Below, piece by piece: positions 12,906 to 24,468 of a stretch of 64,000 bases of DNA. The stretch's first letter is position 1. Every line of letters begins with the position of its first letter. Source of the stretch: Schoenobius gigantellus (lineage: Eukaryota; Arthropoda; Insecta; Lepidoptera; Crambidae). The notes below the pieces were generated by a model, which searched no databases, was not told where the DNA came from, and was given only the letters and a program-made list of their open reading frames with translations. The stretch is taken from assembly GCA_963935595.1 (NCBI GenBank), contig OZ012541.1, forward strand, positions 32,093,860 to 32,157,859, read 5' to 3'. The position numbers and the translations under genes are program-made.

Positions 12906-13339
12906 AAAAGTTATACATTTCCCCATGAACGGGTTTCTAGTTTTTTTAAGCTTGTACATTGAACGGTTCGAAGGAATATATACACTTATTAACATATTTT
13001 TTCACTTTATAAAGTATTATAAATTAAAGTATATCAATTGTGATAAGACGTGTTTAAAACGGTATACATGTTAAAATTCAATTCTTTGACAGATTTGCAT
13101 ATTCTTTGACTAACATAATATTTCAAAATGTCGCTTATCGACTATTGTTATACGCTCCAACGAGTATGATTCTATCACACTCTGTGTAGTTCGCGAGCGT
13201 TTCGGTATTTCAGTTTATTTTTATATATAGAATTAGTGAATATCCACGCTTTTTAATCTTAGCGGTTTATTCCTAAAATAATTTAATTTCACACTTTTTT
13301 TTCTCGTACTTATGCGTTATTTATTCAGTGTCGCTCCAT

Positions 13340-13530
13340 TTAATTCGACGACACGTTTAGAGGTCGAGTGATCACCTATTGCGCAACGGGTCGCGGGTTC
13401 GATTCCCGTACGGGACAAATGTTTTGTATGGCCTACAGAAATTTGTTCCGGTCTGGGTGTATGTGCCTGTGATATATTCTATGTTTGTAACTGCACCCAC
13501 GACACAGGAGAAAATCCTAGTGTGCGACTT
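13340..13530 (+). mobile_element. tRNA-derived SINE
   Basis: GCGCAACGGGTCGCGGGTTC continues into a B box GGTTCGATTCCC at 13396-13407. The non-tRNA part follows (TCTGGGTGTATGTGC, then CACCCACGACACAGGAG and AAAATCCTAGTGTG). It is the same family as 5535-5674, in the opposite orientation. The A box is degenerate, and this is not a functional tRNA because no cloverleaf closes. Confidence 0.82.
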
Positions 13531-16499
13531 TTAATGAAAAAAAATTATTGTTAATTAATTTTAATCCGGTATACTTATTTTATTGAATACCTAAATAACG
13601 ATACAGTGTAGAGAATAAACGCATTAACCCCTTCAGCCACCCTAGTCTGATATGTCAGGATGGGTCGCAGACACGTCAGAGATCAACACGCCCCACTCGT
13701 GGTTGATATAATTCTTGCTCTACTCGACTCCGCACTAGACTCGTTTGTTAGGTTGATGGGACCGACTGAGATGAAGTTTGTGACATTTTTCATAAGCATG
13801 TCATCGCAGGCTCGAGAAATACTAAGTTTTGAATAACATGACCGATTTCTAGATGTATTATTACTGAATAACGAGGCAAAAAATTGAATTAGTACAGCAG
13901 ATACATTACACAGTCAAGCGATGTTATCTATCGCAGTGCATATAGGGTCCTCTGGACTCGTCACATCAACGGAAAGGTTAATGATAGGGCTGATTTATAG
14001 ATATGCTCAATAACTGCACAAAACACTCCTAAAGGTAGTGATTTCTTCGAAATGTCACGATTCCCATCACATTATACAAAGCATATCTAAATACAATTTA
14101 AAACCATCGCATTATAATGAAATTTAATTACAGCGAAACTCAACAGCTCTTAACATGCCCGACATTTGAATATGTACACTTCGTCTCAAAAGGAACTTTA
14201 ATAAACTTGCATCCGCATTTCAAAGCCGGGATAAGGCCGGCGAACAACTTGCGCACAAAAACAAATAAATGCTACTCGTGTATTTTTTTTATTTCGTTCG
14301 CGTCACGGCAAACGAGATCGCGTCCCGCTATCAATGTTTACGTGACTCCGCTTTATTAAAATTCCTACTTTGGACCAATCTTATTTCCCTGCCCGACTTT
14401 TTCTGTATTCGACCGGGCCCGTGGAGAGCTTAATTAATTTCCACTACAGTTGACTTGCGCCGTTCATTTTATTAGATATTTAAGATTCAAGTTTGGCGGT
14501 GTCACGTTCACCAATGGTTACCATTTAAATGTAAGGCGATTGCTGATTTCTTGTCTTCGGCTTGGGCGACACTTTAATTTCGATTCTGCTTTTTATCTGT
14601 GCTATTTCTAAATACTGAAGTGGAATACTGTTATTGATTAAAGTAATTCTGGTTTATATTTGTAAATTATCCTTCCCATAATTGATTTATTCCATTTGAA
14701 TTTTTAAATTCTGTTGTATAACTCTAAAAAAAAAACTAAGACACACAGTTTACTGTGAAACAGCGGTGGTAGTAAGAGTTCGGTTAAATATGATTATTGT
14801 TATCGTTGCCTATTATGTCGCTCATAAATTCAGGGCGGTCGTCGTTTCCTCAGCTCGTAATGAACATAAATGCCAGTTCACACCTCGCTTCACGATACGT
14901 CACCGCTAATAAAGGGATTTGCTTATATTTGTGAGTTACGCTTCCTTCCTCGAGGCGATGATAATAATGTGGAGCCACAGCGACAGAAACGATATCAAAT
15001 GAAAAAAAAGCATTAAGTTTGATAGATGAAATACGAGCAAGCGATGTATTATTAAATTACACTTATTGGGCATATTGGATGCTATGGACTGACTATATCA
15101 CTTGTTGCTGTTTCACTGTCTGTACTGTACGGTGACGTATTAGAATGTGTCACTGCTTCCCCTCTTCTCTTAGGTGTTGTAAGAGAGAGCCAACTAAGAG
15201 AGCTTAGATCCCTTAACACAGCTATTTTTTGCTGTGATACAGCCGCGATGCACACGCACTACAGTCAGTTGCTTCGATGCACACGTGCGTTTGAATTGAG
15301 ATTGTTTTGCGTTTGAATCGCGACTGTAATGACCGACAGTAGTCAGCCGTCTATGTGAGTTAGACACTTTATACATTTTTATTTTCATTATCTACAAAAA
15401 TCTTGTTTTTGTATGTGGAGTTGCACAAATAAATACATAAGCATCATGTCAGGCCAATGTAAAGCAGTTCATCGGAAATAATCAGGTGACTTTATATTTT
15501 GTAAAGTCATTACCGTGTTACCTCGGGATCGCGCGATAAATTTATCCTTATAAGCACACGTGTAAAAAAATAGAGAACAATAGTTGCGTTATGACAACGT
15601 AACGTTGTTTTCTAGCGCGCGTCGAAAGGGAAACTGCGAGCAGTCATTTCATTTATTTGCCGGCAACTGATCGTAATTCTGAAAGATGTCATTATTCTGC
15701 ATCATTGCCCGCTCACGGCAGTAAATGAAGTAGGCTTTATAGGTCGAACGAATTGACCGTTTCTAGCCATAATCTCATAAGTGATTTCTCCTTTTCCTGA
15801 TTGATTATTCTCTTATATGTGACTACAAATAGGTACAGTCAATTAACCTTTAAAATCAACATATTGTTTTAAGTTTTCTGCAACTGGAGGGACTTTCTGA
15901 AATGAAAGTAATGCCTGATACTCGTATTATCTTTGTCTAAGATGTAGCGATTTATATTCTTCTATCGTATTGGATCGCATCTCAAGATGCAGAGGCAATC
16001 GGTCGTATATTCAAGGAAATAAGTCATCAATTCTACGGTCATTCGGTTAAGAGTCTGTAAATACGCGAATGTCCTAGAATCAGGCGGCCATATTACTAAG
16101 CATTGAAGTCCTAGACTTGAGGCTCATGGGTCACTCGTGACACCTATTTCAGTTAAATGATAACTAAACAAACATTGTTTGACAAAATCATTTAGCACAT
16201 TGTAATGCAAATTAATTGACACCATAGTTATTACTATTATAAAATCTAGGAACAACGGAAATTTCAGTTTTTTTATATTGTTTTTGTTTTATGTTGTAAT
16301 AAATAAACAACTGTAGTGCAAAATACCAGTAAGAATCAGAGAATTCCATATTATTAGATCGGTTCCACTAGATGAAGTATCGAAAACAGCCTAGATGGAC
16401 ACTGGTGGAGATGGGAGGGCGAGAAATTCAATAGTAAATAATTTAAAGTAAATCATAAACGTGATAATAGTAAAAATGGTTACAAATAAATTGAGAAAG
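13531..16499. other. Intronic DNA with candidate conserved islands
   Basis: No gene was recognised. About 14110-14620 and 15530-15780 have balanced composition and CpG, and lack repeat words. They include CCGGGATAAGGCCGGCGAAC and TTATTTGCCGGCAACTGATC. The 80-codon frame at 14117-14359 has no recognisable domain. The 1-kb stretch in between is plain AT-rich DNA. Confidence 0.4.
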
Positions 16500-16690
16500 A
16501 GACTTTACCACAGGGTGACTAAGAACCAGATTGCGTGCTGGCTGAGTACTCCTATCTTCTTTTCTATTTGTGCCGCAACGCAGCAGTGCCATTATTGCTG
16601 TGTCTCAGTTTGAATGGTCAGATAGGCAGTGAAGGGTTTGGGCACTGTGGACCATACAACTTATGTGGTCCCAAACATAGATTTTTAGTT
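16500..16690 (+). repeat. Partial SINE-like repeat, 'GCCGCAA-GCAGCAGTGC' family
   Basis: GTGCCGCAACGCAGCAGTGC, GTTTGAATGGTCAGATAGGC and a GCAGTGAAG word match the left half of the copies at 32838 and 33170. The right half is missing. Overlapping open frames on both strands (16535-16818) come from it. Confidence 0.55.
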
Positions 16691-17655
16691 TTAACATTAC
16701 AACTAATCATCGCATCACACAAACTATTCTTCTCGTTCGCTAAACGAGGCTGTAAAACACGGTCATGTTCGGTATATTGTATTCGAGCAAAATAAGCTAG
16801 TGAGGGGGTCCCGCGCAATTAGCCAGCGCCTTTGCTTGCGCCAACTACTAGCATTGTGTATAAGCACCCTGAGTTGGGATACTTGACCCTGAATTAGTGA
16901 GCGATTTCCTAGCATTGAGCACAGCATGAGCAGAAGTAGGTATAACCAAGAAGTTGCTATTAGTATTAATTAGCTGTGTAGGTCAAAGCTTATGAGTACT
17001 GATGTGTACCATTTTTTATTTTTAATAAATAATTTAGTATATTGCGTAGAGTCCTTAAAAATAACAGTTTAACACTGATCATAATTATAGATTACATTTT
17101 TAATTTGAGAGAGTATAACAAGCATAACATGAACCTTGAATGAAATACTTTTCTCAAGTAGTTTAAGGCGATTCGCGTGCAGTTTGAATGCTTTGCACTA
17201 TAAAGATATTAATGTATATCTCTATTAAACTCATATTGTAAGCTCAGTGGTGTACTCACAAGCGGTTACGGCATTCAAGGGTCTCATCGACACTCATTAC
17301 GGCGCGAGTGTGAGATTAAATTATATCCTCGACGGTCGCAGCCTAATGACTGTTTTCGCCTTTAGTGTACTTATACTCTGTGCAAATGTCCTTAGGCTGC
17401 TTCATGGAAAATATACCGAGTGTCAATTTTAATAGACATGCACTCAAACAATGCCTCAACGTTTTCCCCCTCGTCATGATTAAATAGTTTTACAGGATGT
17501 AAAAAATAAAAGTTAAAATTGTCAGTACTTTTGGGAAAATTTTAAAAATGTTTATAAGTCGATAGAGAAAGGTGGACATGCCTATTATCATTTATTATTA
17601 GATATAATTAGCCCTGGATATAATTTACAAGGAATATAATCCTTACAATGTATAG
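16691..17655. other. Intronic DNA, nothing recognised
   Basis: A 61-codon plus-strand frame (17247-17432) has no recognisable motif. A GC-richer stretch at 16800-16880 is unexplained. Confidence 0.4.
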
Positions 17656-17914
17656 TTCAAGAAATTCAAAGGTGTATGTGAAGTTGACTAAGGCCTAAAC
17701 AACTAACTATAGGGAAGGCTCTACTTATTATATTCTTTATTGTACACAATCACAACAAAATAGTTACAATCAAATGATGTACTAGGGCGAGCTTATCTCT
17801 TTAAGAGATCTCTTCCAGCCAACCCTAGATGTTGTATGAAATTATATTAGTGGAAAGTGTGTACTTAGTGTAGGCTCGAGCCTCTCGGTGGGGACGTATA
17901 TGAGCTGCGATGAA
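17656..17914 (+). mobile_element. tRNA-SINE 3' part split by a LINE tail
   Basis: The SINE runs AAATTCAAAGGTGTATGTGA, then AAGGCCTAA and AGGGAAGGCT to 17720. It resumes AGGCTCGAGCC at 17872 and continues CTCTCGGTGGGGACGTATAT to 17914. The same order is uninterrupted in the 42350 and 39715 copies except for that copy's own insertion. The intervening 150 bases are an antisense LINE 3' end. Confidence 0.7.
17721..17871 (-). mobile_element. LINE 3' end inserted in a SINE
   Basis: On the minus strand it contains AAAGAGATAAGCTCGCCCTA, ATTTGATTGTAACTATTTTG and ends TGTGTACAATAAAGAATATA, a lepidopteran LINE 3' end. The target duplication is not clean (AAGGCT against TAGGCT). Confidence 0.6.
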
Positions 17915-18126
17915 TGTATTGTTAGATCTTAGAATTAGAAATAAAAAGGATTAAGAATGACCCACACTAAATCTTAATCATAGATAAGTACCTATAGAAG
18001 GGAGCAGTTTAGCGAAGTTGAATGTGAGGAAGAGGAAGCTTATTTTCAAAATGTGATGAAGCCTAGTGGAAAACATTGACAAAGCCTTTAATAATGAAAA
18101 GCATCAATGTCTACAGTGCACACTCA

Positions 18127-18375
18127 ATCATCATCAAAAGTTGAATTCAACGAGGTGCTATGAGCCATAATTAGGTTTATCAAATTCGGACGAATTTAGA
18201 ATCTATTGATATATAGGTCAATCGCTATAGCTATATAACCGATATAGTGGCATGACCCAAGGGTAAGGCACTGGATGCTAGAGTCAATGTTTTCATATAC
18301 ATCATCAAAAGATGAGTTCAACGAGATGTTCCATACATCAAACTTGGGCGAAATTAGGGCTAGGGTAGATTATAC
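18127..18375 (+). repeat. Degenerate direct repeat pair
   Basis: ATCATCAAAAGTTGAATTCA then ACGAGGTGCTA at 18130 is echoed by ATCATCAAAAGATGAGTTCA then ACGAGATGTTC at 18302. Both continue into ATCAAA..GG.CGAA-TTAG words. The period is about 172 bases. The class is unknown. Confidence 0.5.
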
Positions 18376-18559
18376 AATAACTATTCTTAGTGGTAGACTC
18401 TAGGGTACTAGTACCACCATTTCCAAACACATTAAATCCAAAATCATATACATACTAATTATGTATAAACAATCAAACCAAATCACAATAAGACATCAAC
18501 GAATAAACGGAAACTGTGAAATAATTCAAATTAAGCGTTGCTTTCTTGAGCGTAAACAA

Positions 18560-18690
18560 CGCAATTGTGCCCCCAAGTACCATTCACGGGGAAATCGCAC
18601 CGAGCGGCGATTAATTCACGTCGACGCGCCGCGGCCGGCGCGGACCCGCAGCGTCACCGTGACGGCGGCTGCGAAGCCAATTCACCATCT
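18560..18690. promoter_or_regulatory. CpG-rich island, candidate regulatory element
   Basis: GACGCGCCGCGGCCGGCGCG and GTCACCGTGACGGCGGCTGC stand out from AT-rich flanks. Overlapping frames on the plus strand (18461-18774) lack motifs. The function is inferred from composition alone. Confidence 0.25.
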
Positions 18691-19061
18691 ATTAACTTGA
18701 TGGATTCAAAATACCGATATATTGATATCGATGAATTGACAGCGGTGGTGGTTTTAACAGCAATCTGTTTGTAGGAATATTTTGGTTGCGACAGTCAGAT
18801 ACTTCTTTGACTTTGTCTATTACTCGTAGTAGGTATACTTTTTACTGGCAAAAGACAAATTCCACTCACTCACTTCAATCCTCTCTAATAATTTTTGGTT
18901 ATATACGTGTAGTATTTCTACTATGCAAGAAGCTTTCACCTTTCCTTAGAGGACAAAACGTGCTGGCCTATGTTCTGACAGTTTTACTGTGACTACTATA
19001 CTAACGCGAACTGAGAAATTTGGTAACTCATTTTTATCGTAACTTATAATATTTTGGATTG

Positions 19062-19094
19062 TGCGATAAGTAATGAGTCTCATTACTTATCGCA
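19062..19094. repeat. Perfect 16-bp palindrome
   Basis: TGCGATAAGTAATGAG at 19062-19077 pairs exactly with 19079-19094 around a single base. It could form a tight hairpin. There is no T-run after it, and no function is assigned. Confidence 0.8.
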
Positions 19095-19564
19095 TAAAAA
19101 TAGAACTCTCTTCAGCACACGCGTATCATCTTTCTTAGGATCCCGGGTTCTTTAGAAGTGGCGCGAGGAAGCACTTTGCAGGTTGGCAAGGTGATTTAAT
19201 TGGCTAGTGACTAGTTTAGCGTGTGTCTCCACTGACTGCACTAGCTATCTTCGAACTTGGACTTCACAAAGCTTATTATCCCAGTGGAATGAAGTAATTT
19301 GTAAGTTTAACACTATAAAAAAGCGTTTTTCAACTCATACACGTGCCACTTAGAGGAGGAGGAATTGACCAACTAAATCATATGACCAGGGTTGGTGTAG
19401 TGTCGCAACGAAACTCGAAATAAGCCCTAAATGTATCTAATAGTAATCCACCAGATTTGACAGTATTTTGCATTTTAATAAGAAAATGATAATTAATAGT
19501 ATTTCAATTGAGTATGGAAAACTGACCGGTTATTTTGTTAGAAAAAATAGGTATTTTTTTAAGT

Positions 19565-19730
19565 TAAACGCTTTTATCGAAAGGAAAGATGGTGATGGTG
19601 TAGATGGTGTAGGTACTAAAAGCTAATTAGGTTGGTTCAATGCACTAGTCATTACACCACTCTCTTCATACACCTAGAGCATTGACACGGTAATATTACC
19701 GTGGTATTAATCAGACGATAAAATAAAATC
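19565..19730 (+). repeat. Dispersed repeat 'CTCTCTTCAT-ACACCTA' copy with palindromic insert
   Basis: GATGGTGATGGTGTAGATGG, AAGCTAATTAGG, CACCACTCTCTTCATACACC and ATTAATCAGAC occur in the same order at 34435-34542. This copy has about 22 extra bases (19684-19705) forming the palindrome CACGGTAATATTACCGTG. Confidence 0.55.
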
Positions 19731-20316
19731 GTGCAAATACCAATGACACCATTATCTTGTTAATGACTTAATTCTACATTTCATACTGCTTTAATTTACT
19801 ATATTGCACGAAAGTAATATAAATAAAATGATAAATATTTTACTTTTAGTTATTTTTTATATAAATAATACTGTTTTTCTTTTAATATTGTCGTATCAAT
19901 AACAATCACACACAAATATGTCATAAGTAGAGGTTATTAAGTCTCGTGTACCCAGAGACTTCCTATATACTTTCGTAACATGGGAGATTTAGCTTCGGGC
20001 GAGGGAAATATTCAACTATGTGGAAAAAAGAATTTTCATGCTTTGTGCCCCGGCCTCTGATATGAAATACGAATTTAATTAAGCTTTGAATTGCACGCAA
20101 CGAAACTGAATTATAGAATTAAGGTGCGCCCACGCTGAGAGACTTCTCAAAATAGTTTGCGGACTCAGCTCCTCAACTCAGCTCAGCTCTCAGCTCCTAG
20201 ATTCCAATATTAATTATTTAATTTCTGAATTAATTGTTAATACTACGCTGTAAAAACATATTGTTTATTCATTGTTATATTATATATTTGACATGACAAA
20301 AAAATAAACTGATTAT

Positions 20317-20318
<2 letters not shown>

Positions 20319-20350
<32 letters not shown>
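20319..20350. repeat. (AT)16 microsatellite
   Basis: There are 16 uninterrupted AT units. Confidence 0.95.
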
Positions 20351-20355
<5 letters not shown>

Positions 20356-21776
20356 CTTTTCATTGAATTGATAGTTTAGTACCTATTCGTTTGTATATTA
20401 CGTTGATGCTATGTGAGTTTGCTATTTGTTCAAGTTCTGCAAGTAATTATGTCAGTCTAATATAGCTTAACCATTATTGGTAAGAAAATATAGTTAAGAA
20501 ATTAAATTGTTTGAATCAAGCTTACTCCCACACAGACACTGTATATTACCAATGTCAAAATTTGTAATGTTTTCATTAAAAATTTTGACACTGGTTATAC
20601 ATACGAGTATATTTGGTGTTAGTGTAAGATTCTAGAATCACATCTGTCTGAAACACCATCATATTGACTATCAAACTAGTAAAAATCAAACGCTATTTGC
20701 CAAGATTCTTGTTAACTGACGTATAGAAAAACTGCCATTACACACTATTAGAGGGCTGTGATAGACCAACTATGGTTCTCGTTTAATTTCACTTCTTTTA
20801 ACACATTTGCTAATTATGGTTTTAAATGATATAGATCGATTGGATTAGTAGTACTCTGTTACCCATATAGAATACTAATATTATTCTAGGATTAGGGCGA
20901 ATTATTTAAGAAAAATGTAAACTACACATAAGCTTCGCAAGTTTTGAACCTCAACAAGAGCTACATAAGGTACATTGCTAATACGTGCCAAATGTCTATT
21001 GTGTCGAGTAAAACAGTATCTAGTAATACAGTATCTAGTAATAAATTTTATGTCTTTTTTATCCTAACTACACTGTAAAGAAAGTAACACTGCCTGTCGT
21101 TACAAATATGTAAAAGAAGTATCTGCGCAGACGACTTAATACCGGCGGAGATTACCTTCGGTGTTTCAACGCCTTCAAAGAAGGAGGTTTTCGATTCGAT
21201 TCGAATGTATTTAATATAATATCGTTAGATCACAAAAACATCACAAAATGATAATAATTTATCAGGGCTTCCAAACCCGTATACACATTTTAAAGGACTT
21301 GTGTATGTTAACTCAGTTCTCTACTAGGTGGATTATGATTATAATTTTTAAAATTACCATTTCAGACTTTTATACTGAAGTCGGTGTCAAGGGATGATCT
21401 TATGGTAATTAACTAAAATAAAAGTAAAACTACACTTTTCGAATTACTTGCGTTTATTTATCGCGTATAATGCTGGTGGGAATCGTAGAGTATCTCTATT
21501 TGAGTTGAAGGTTGAATAATTTATATTGTTCATATTGTGTTTACTTTTATTTGTATCATTATTAACAATGTTAGTAACTAGCGTACAGTTTTATTAACTA
21601 GTTGTATCATGAATAGTTAGTACTAGATAGATTATATTTTTTCCCAACAAAGTACGTCAAATCAAGCAGCATATGCATAGGTACGACAATCACAACTTCT
21701 GATTAAGATTCTGGAGCGGATCTATTTATATTTATAGGTTGCTGTGATAAGAAATCGATAAATTCTCTTCTTAGTT
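20351..21776. other. AT-rich intronic DNA, nothing recognised
   Basis: I see no supported gene. TACTGAAGTCGGTGTCAAGG near 21372 is a scrap of the 'GACTTCAATAT' repeat family. Confidence 0.4.
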
Positions 21777-21953
21777 CTGTGGGGCTAGCACGCAGGAGTA
21801 TCGAAAATCGAATCGAAATCCGAATCGAGGAGTTTGTATGGCAATTTTATTAGTTCTGCTACTCACCACCGTGGCGCTAATAAAATTGCCATACAAACTC
21901 CTCGATTGGGATTTCGATTCGATTTTCGATTCTCCTGCGTGCTAGCCCCACAG
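21777..21953. mobile_element. Foldback MITE with 77-bp arms
   Basis: Arms 21777-21853 and 21877-21953 pair at 75 of 77 positions, starting CTGTGGGGCTAGCACGCAGG, with a 23-base loop. The near-perfect arms point to recent insertion or strong arm homogenisation. No convincing target duplication was found (flanks AGTT and TTGT). Confidence 0.85.
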
Positions 21954-22857
21954 TTGTTGTAGATAATTATGTTATCACATCATCACGAATTACCATCGCG
22001 AAACAAATAAAAAAACAAATAATAAGTCTTTCAGAGAGTCTGACATAAGAATTATAGAGAGTAAAAGTTTCAGAGGTACAGTGGCGTTAATGACATCCAA
22101 TATAGACCCCACGCAGGCCTTCCATGACAAATGTCTTAATTAGACACTCAATAGAAAAAGGTATGAGCAATGAACCACTCGCGGCGAATGAACCGCGATA
22201 AATGGAGTATTACCGTCGCCGGAACTGCTTTATTACGGGATTAAAATTGCTTTTAAGTGTATTAAAACTGGAAGTGCGGAAATGTTCTTTAAATAATTAT
22301 CTCGTTGAAGGGTTTGTTTTGTTCACTTCTATAGATATGTATAGGTATATTAATAAGTATAGATATATATATGTGGAAAATTTTAAGCGCTAAATCATAG
22401 CCTCGGCTTTTTAACGTTATAAAATAATGCACTCGTCATTATTTTTCTTCCTAAATAGCAAATCAGTGGAGTATTCAGACGTATAAATAGTTATCGCCAT
22501 AAGTAAGATCGCTAAGAAGTTGGTTAAAAATCTGATGAAATCGTTAAACCACATTGTATGGATCAAATACTCATTTTATGTTTAAGCTGTGTGCGTCCGC
22601 GCCTCGTTCCCTGTTGGAGTTGCGCATCCGCGCGATACTCGTACCTACGTAAAAAAAGTTATCAAAATCAAAGTCATCAAAAAAGTTAGCAAAATTTAAT
22701 ATATAAACCCGATAACGTGCAACTCCTGCCACGTGTGTTTTGAGTAATCGGTGAAAAGTATTCCCAAAGTGCCTGTTGAGAACAAGCAACGAAACGCATT
22801 AGAAAGAACCGAAACTGAATACCACTACGTCGAATAGACCACAGCGTTATTTTACCA
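21954..22857. other. Intronic DNA, nothing recognised
   Basis: No gene, RNA gene or repeat was supported. Short frames at 22202-22393 and 22571-22789 lack motifs. Confidence 0.4.
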
Positions 22858-23042
22858 CCTCTGACAATTGATGTGACCGATAGGTTTGAAAATTACAATA
22901 AAATACACATTAAATAAGAGGTATGGTTATGTACATGTCAATAGTTTTTGTTTCATTAAAATCGAGGCAGTATTTCCAAAGTTATTAACTCCGAAAGTTA
23001 CGGTCGCTATTTAAATTTTCAAGTACGCGCGCTCTAGGTAGG

Positions 23043-23062
23043 TGACGTCACAAATCGACAGC
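23043..23062 (+). repeat. Inverted repeat, left copy, containing CRE-like TGACGTCA
   Basis: The 20 bases are TGACGTCACAAATCGACAGC. The partner is at 25486-25505 on the other strand. The embedded TGACGTCA is the palindromic cAMP-response/ATF consensus and lies about 110 bases upstream of the ATG at 23172. Confidence 0.8.
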
Positions 23063-23171
23063 CGGCAGCCGCTCGCTCGCTAGTCGCAGTTGCTCTGAGT
23101 TTTGTGTCGTACATACCTACTGCGCTCCTTGTAACTTGACTTTTATTGTTTATTAGATTTTAATTACAACA

Positions 23172-23348
23172 ATGGAGAAAGGATTTACACATGGTCAATC
23201 AGATAATTTACCAAAAGTAGACAGTTTTATGGTGACTCAATATTTTTCCAAAAATAGTGATTATATAGCAGCAGAAATGCGAGGACTCAAACCGAATTTC
23301 CTCAATATGTTGGGAAGTGATCGGATTCGGTATATCTTCATGGAGTAG
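23172..23348 (+). pseudogene. N-terminal fragment of an insect YqaJ/SWIM-type repeat protein
   Basis: A 58-codon frame from ATG 23172 to TAG 23346-23348 starts MEKGFTHGQSDNLPKVDSFM and continues VTQYFSKNSDYIAAEMRGLK before diverging. I recall this opening (MEKG-THG-S-NLP-VDSFMV, then ...SAE-RGVK) from insect hypothetical proteins that continue into a SWIM-like zinc site and a YqaJ (lambda-exonuclease-like) nuclease domain. Here everything after MRGLK is unrelated and soon stops, so the gene has an internal deletion or a missing downstream exon. It sits about 110 bases inside a 20-bp inverted repeat that recurs at 25486-25505, as if the protein belonged to a mobile element. The reading frame is certain; the family assignment rests on memory. 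Confidence 0.6.
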
Positions 23349-23645
23349 GTATCTTGTGAATCAGTTCTTTTTGCCTACATTTTTGCACTACAGATCGTTA
23401 ATTTTTTTAACTGTCTTTTGCTGACAAGAAAACTTAAGAGGGCAAGCATCTTTTTTTTAGTACTAGTCTTCCTCCAACCAATTTATATTTGACCTAATTT
23501 TCCATGTCATTTTCAATCTGAAATAACAGTTACATGCATAGTTAATTTTTTTTTGTAGCTCCTACAAATGTATGTTCTACGACTCATGAAGTCAAACAGT
23601 TTAGTGTACATACCTACAATCAAGTTTATTTTCTGTGGCATTGCC

Positions 23646-23901
23646 TTTTTTTTTTGAGGCGGAATAATGCGATTATCGATACTGGCACAAAGAGTGACGA
23701 GCCCCGTGTACCCGTATGCCGGTCTCCGGTTCGCCGGTAGCTAATTCACTAATTCAAAGTCTCCGCCGGAATATTTACGCCCCATATGGTAAAATAACTC
23801 GGGATTGGGAAGGTCACTTCTCCGAGCCATCAGACCGGGGACGATCCTGGCGGACTAGCCGCCAGGTTACGCCAAGGGGAGGCACCAGATTGCCAGTTGT
23901 G
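23646..23901 (-). mobile_element. Retroposon with poly(A) tail and 15-bp target duplication
   Basis: The 256-bp insert is flanked by TTCTGTGGCATTGCC at 23631-23645 and TTCTGTGGTATTGCC at 23902-23916, one mismatch. A T-tract at the left end marks the poly(A) tail of a minus-strand insert, with CCGCCTC just before the tail. This is the mark of target-primed reverse transcription. I see no tRNA-type B box. It may be a 5'-truncated LINE or a SINE of another type. It sits inside the YqaJ-type element, so it is younger than that element. Confidence 0.8.
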
Positions 23902-24059
23902 TTCTGTGGTATTGCCTAGGTTGCGCTTAGCAACTTTCATACAAAAAATGTCAAGGCCAAATATTTACCGATGCTTTCGGCAAAAAATGGCCAATGGTTT
24001 GAAAGCTATCAAGTTTATGAAGTTACAATAAAAACTAATCAACAGAATAGATACGTAGG

Positions 24060-24340
24060 TGTCACCTATTTAGGATTAGGTAGGTAGGCAAACGGTGTCC
24101 ACGGCGCAATCACCGCCATGGACCATCGGTACCGTTTACCTACCTCTGGACCTCCGGAGACAGAGAGTACATCCAAGGGGTTTTATCCGGGTAGGCCTTA
24201 CTCTAGGACGAGTCCTTTTGCGTGGAGAACCCCAGGAGATCTCGTCGTGCACCCAACGGCGGGAGAGTTATTAAAAAGCGTTCAGCTTGGTAAGAAAAAC
24301 AGCTGGGAAATGGTAAATACTATAGACGCACCTATATAGG
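24060..24340. repeat. GC-rich dispersed repeat fragment(s)
   Basis: The block contains TAGGCAAACGGTGTCC, CGCCATGGACC, and later TCTAGGACGAGTCC and GAACCCCAGGAGATCTCG. These are much higher in GC than the surroundings and look like known lepidopteran repeat words, partly related to the 11118-11228 repeat. The boundaries and class are uncertain. The 73-codon open frame 24118-24339 is most likely incidental. Confidence 0.45.
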
Positions 24341-24468
24341 ACCAACAAGCAAATCAAATACCCGCAGGTCTAAGATACTCATTCAAAAGTTAGTAGGTGC
24401 CTACTAACGGGTGAGTGTCTATAGGTAGGTGTACATGTTTAGGTAACATGAATCGTATCCTAATCCCA

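Noticed and set aside
13396..13407. GGTTCGATTCCC as a tRNA gene B box
   Set aside because: No acceptor stem or anticodon arm closes around it, and the flanks match a SINE.
14117..14359. 80-codon plus-strand frame in a balanced block
   Set aside because: It starts with an acceptable ATG but has no domain, no splice signals and no similar frame nearby; kept only as a candidate conserved non-coding island.
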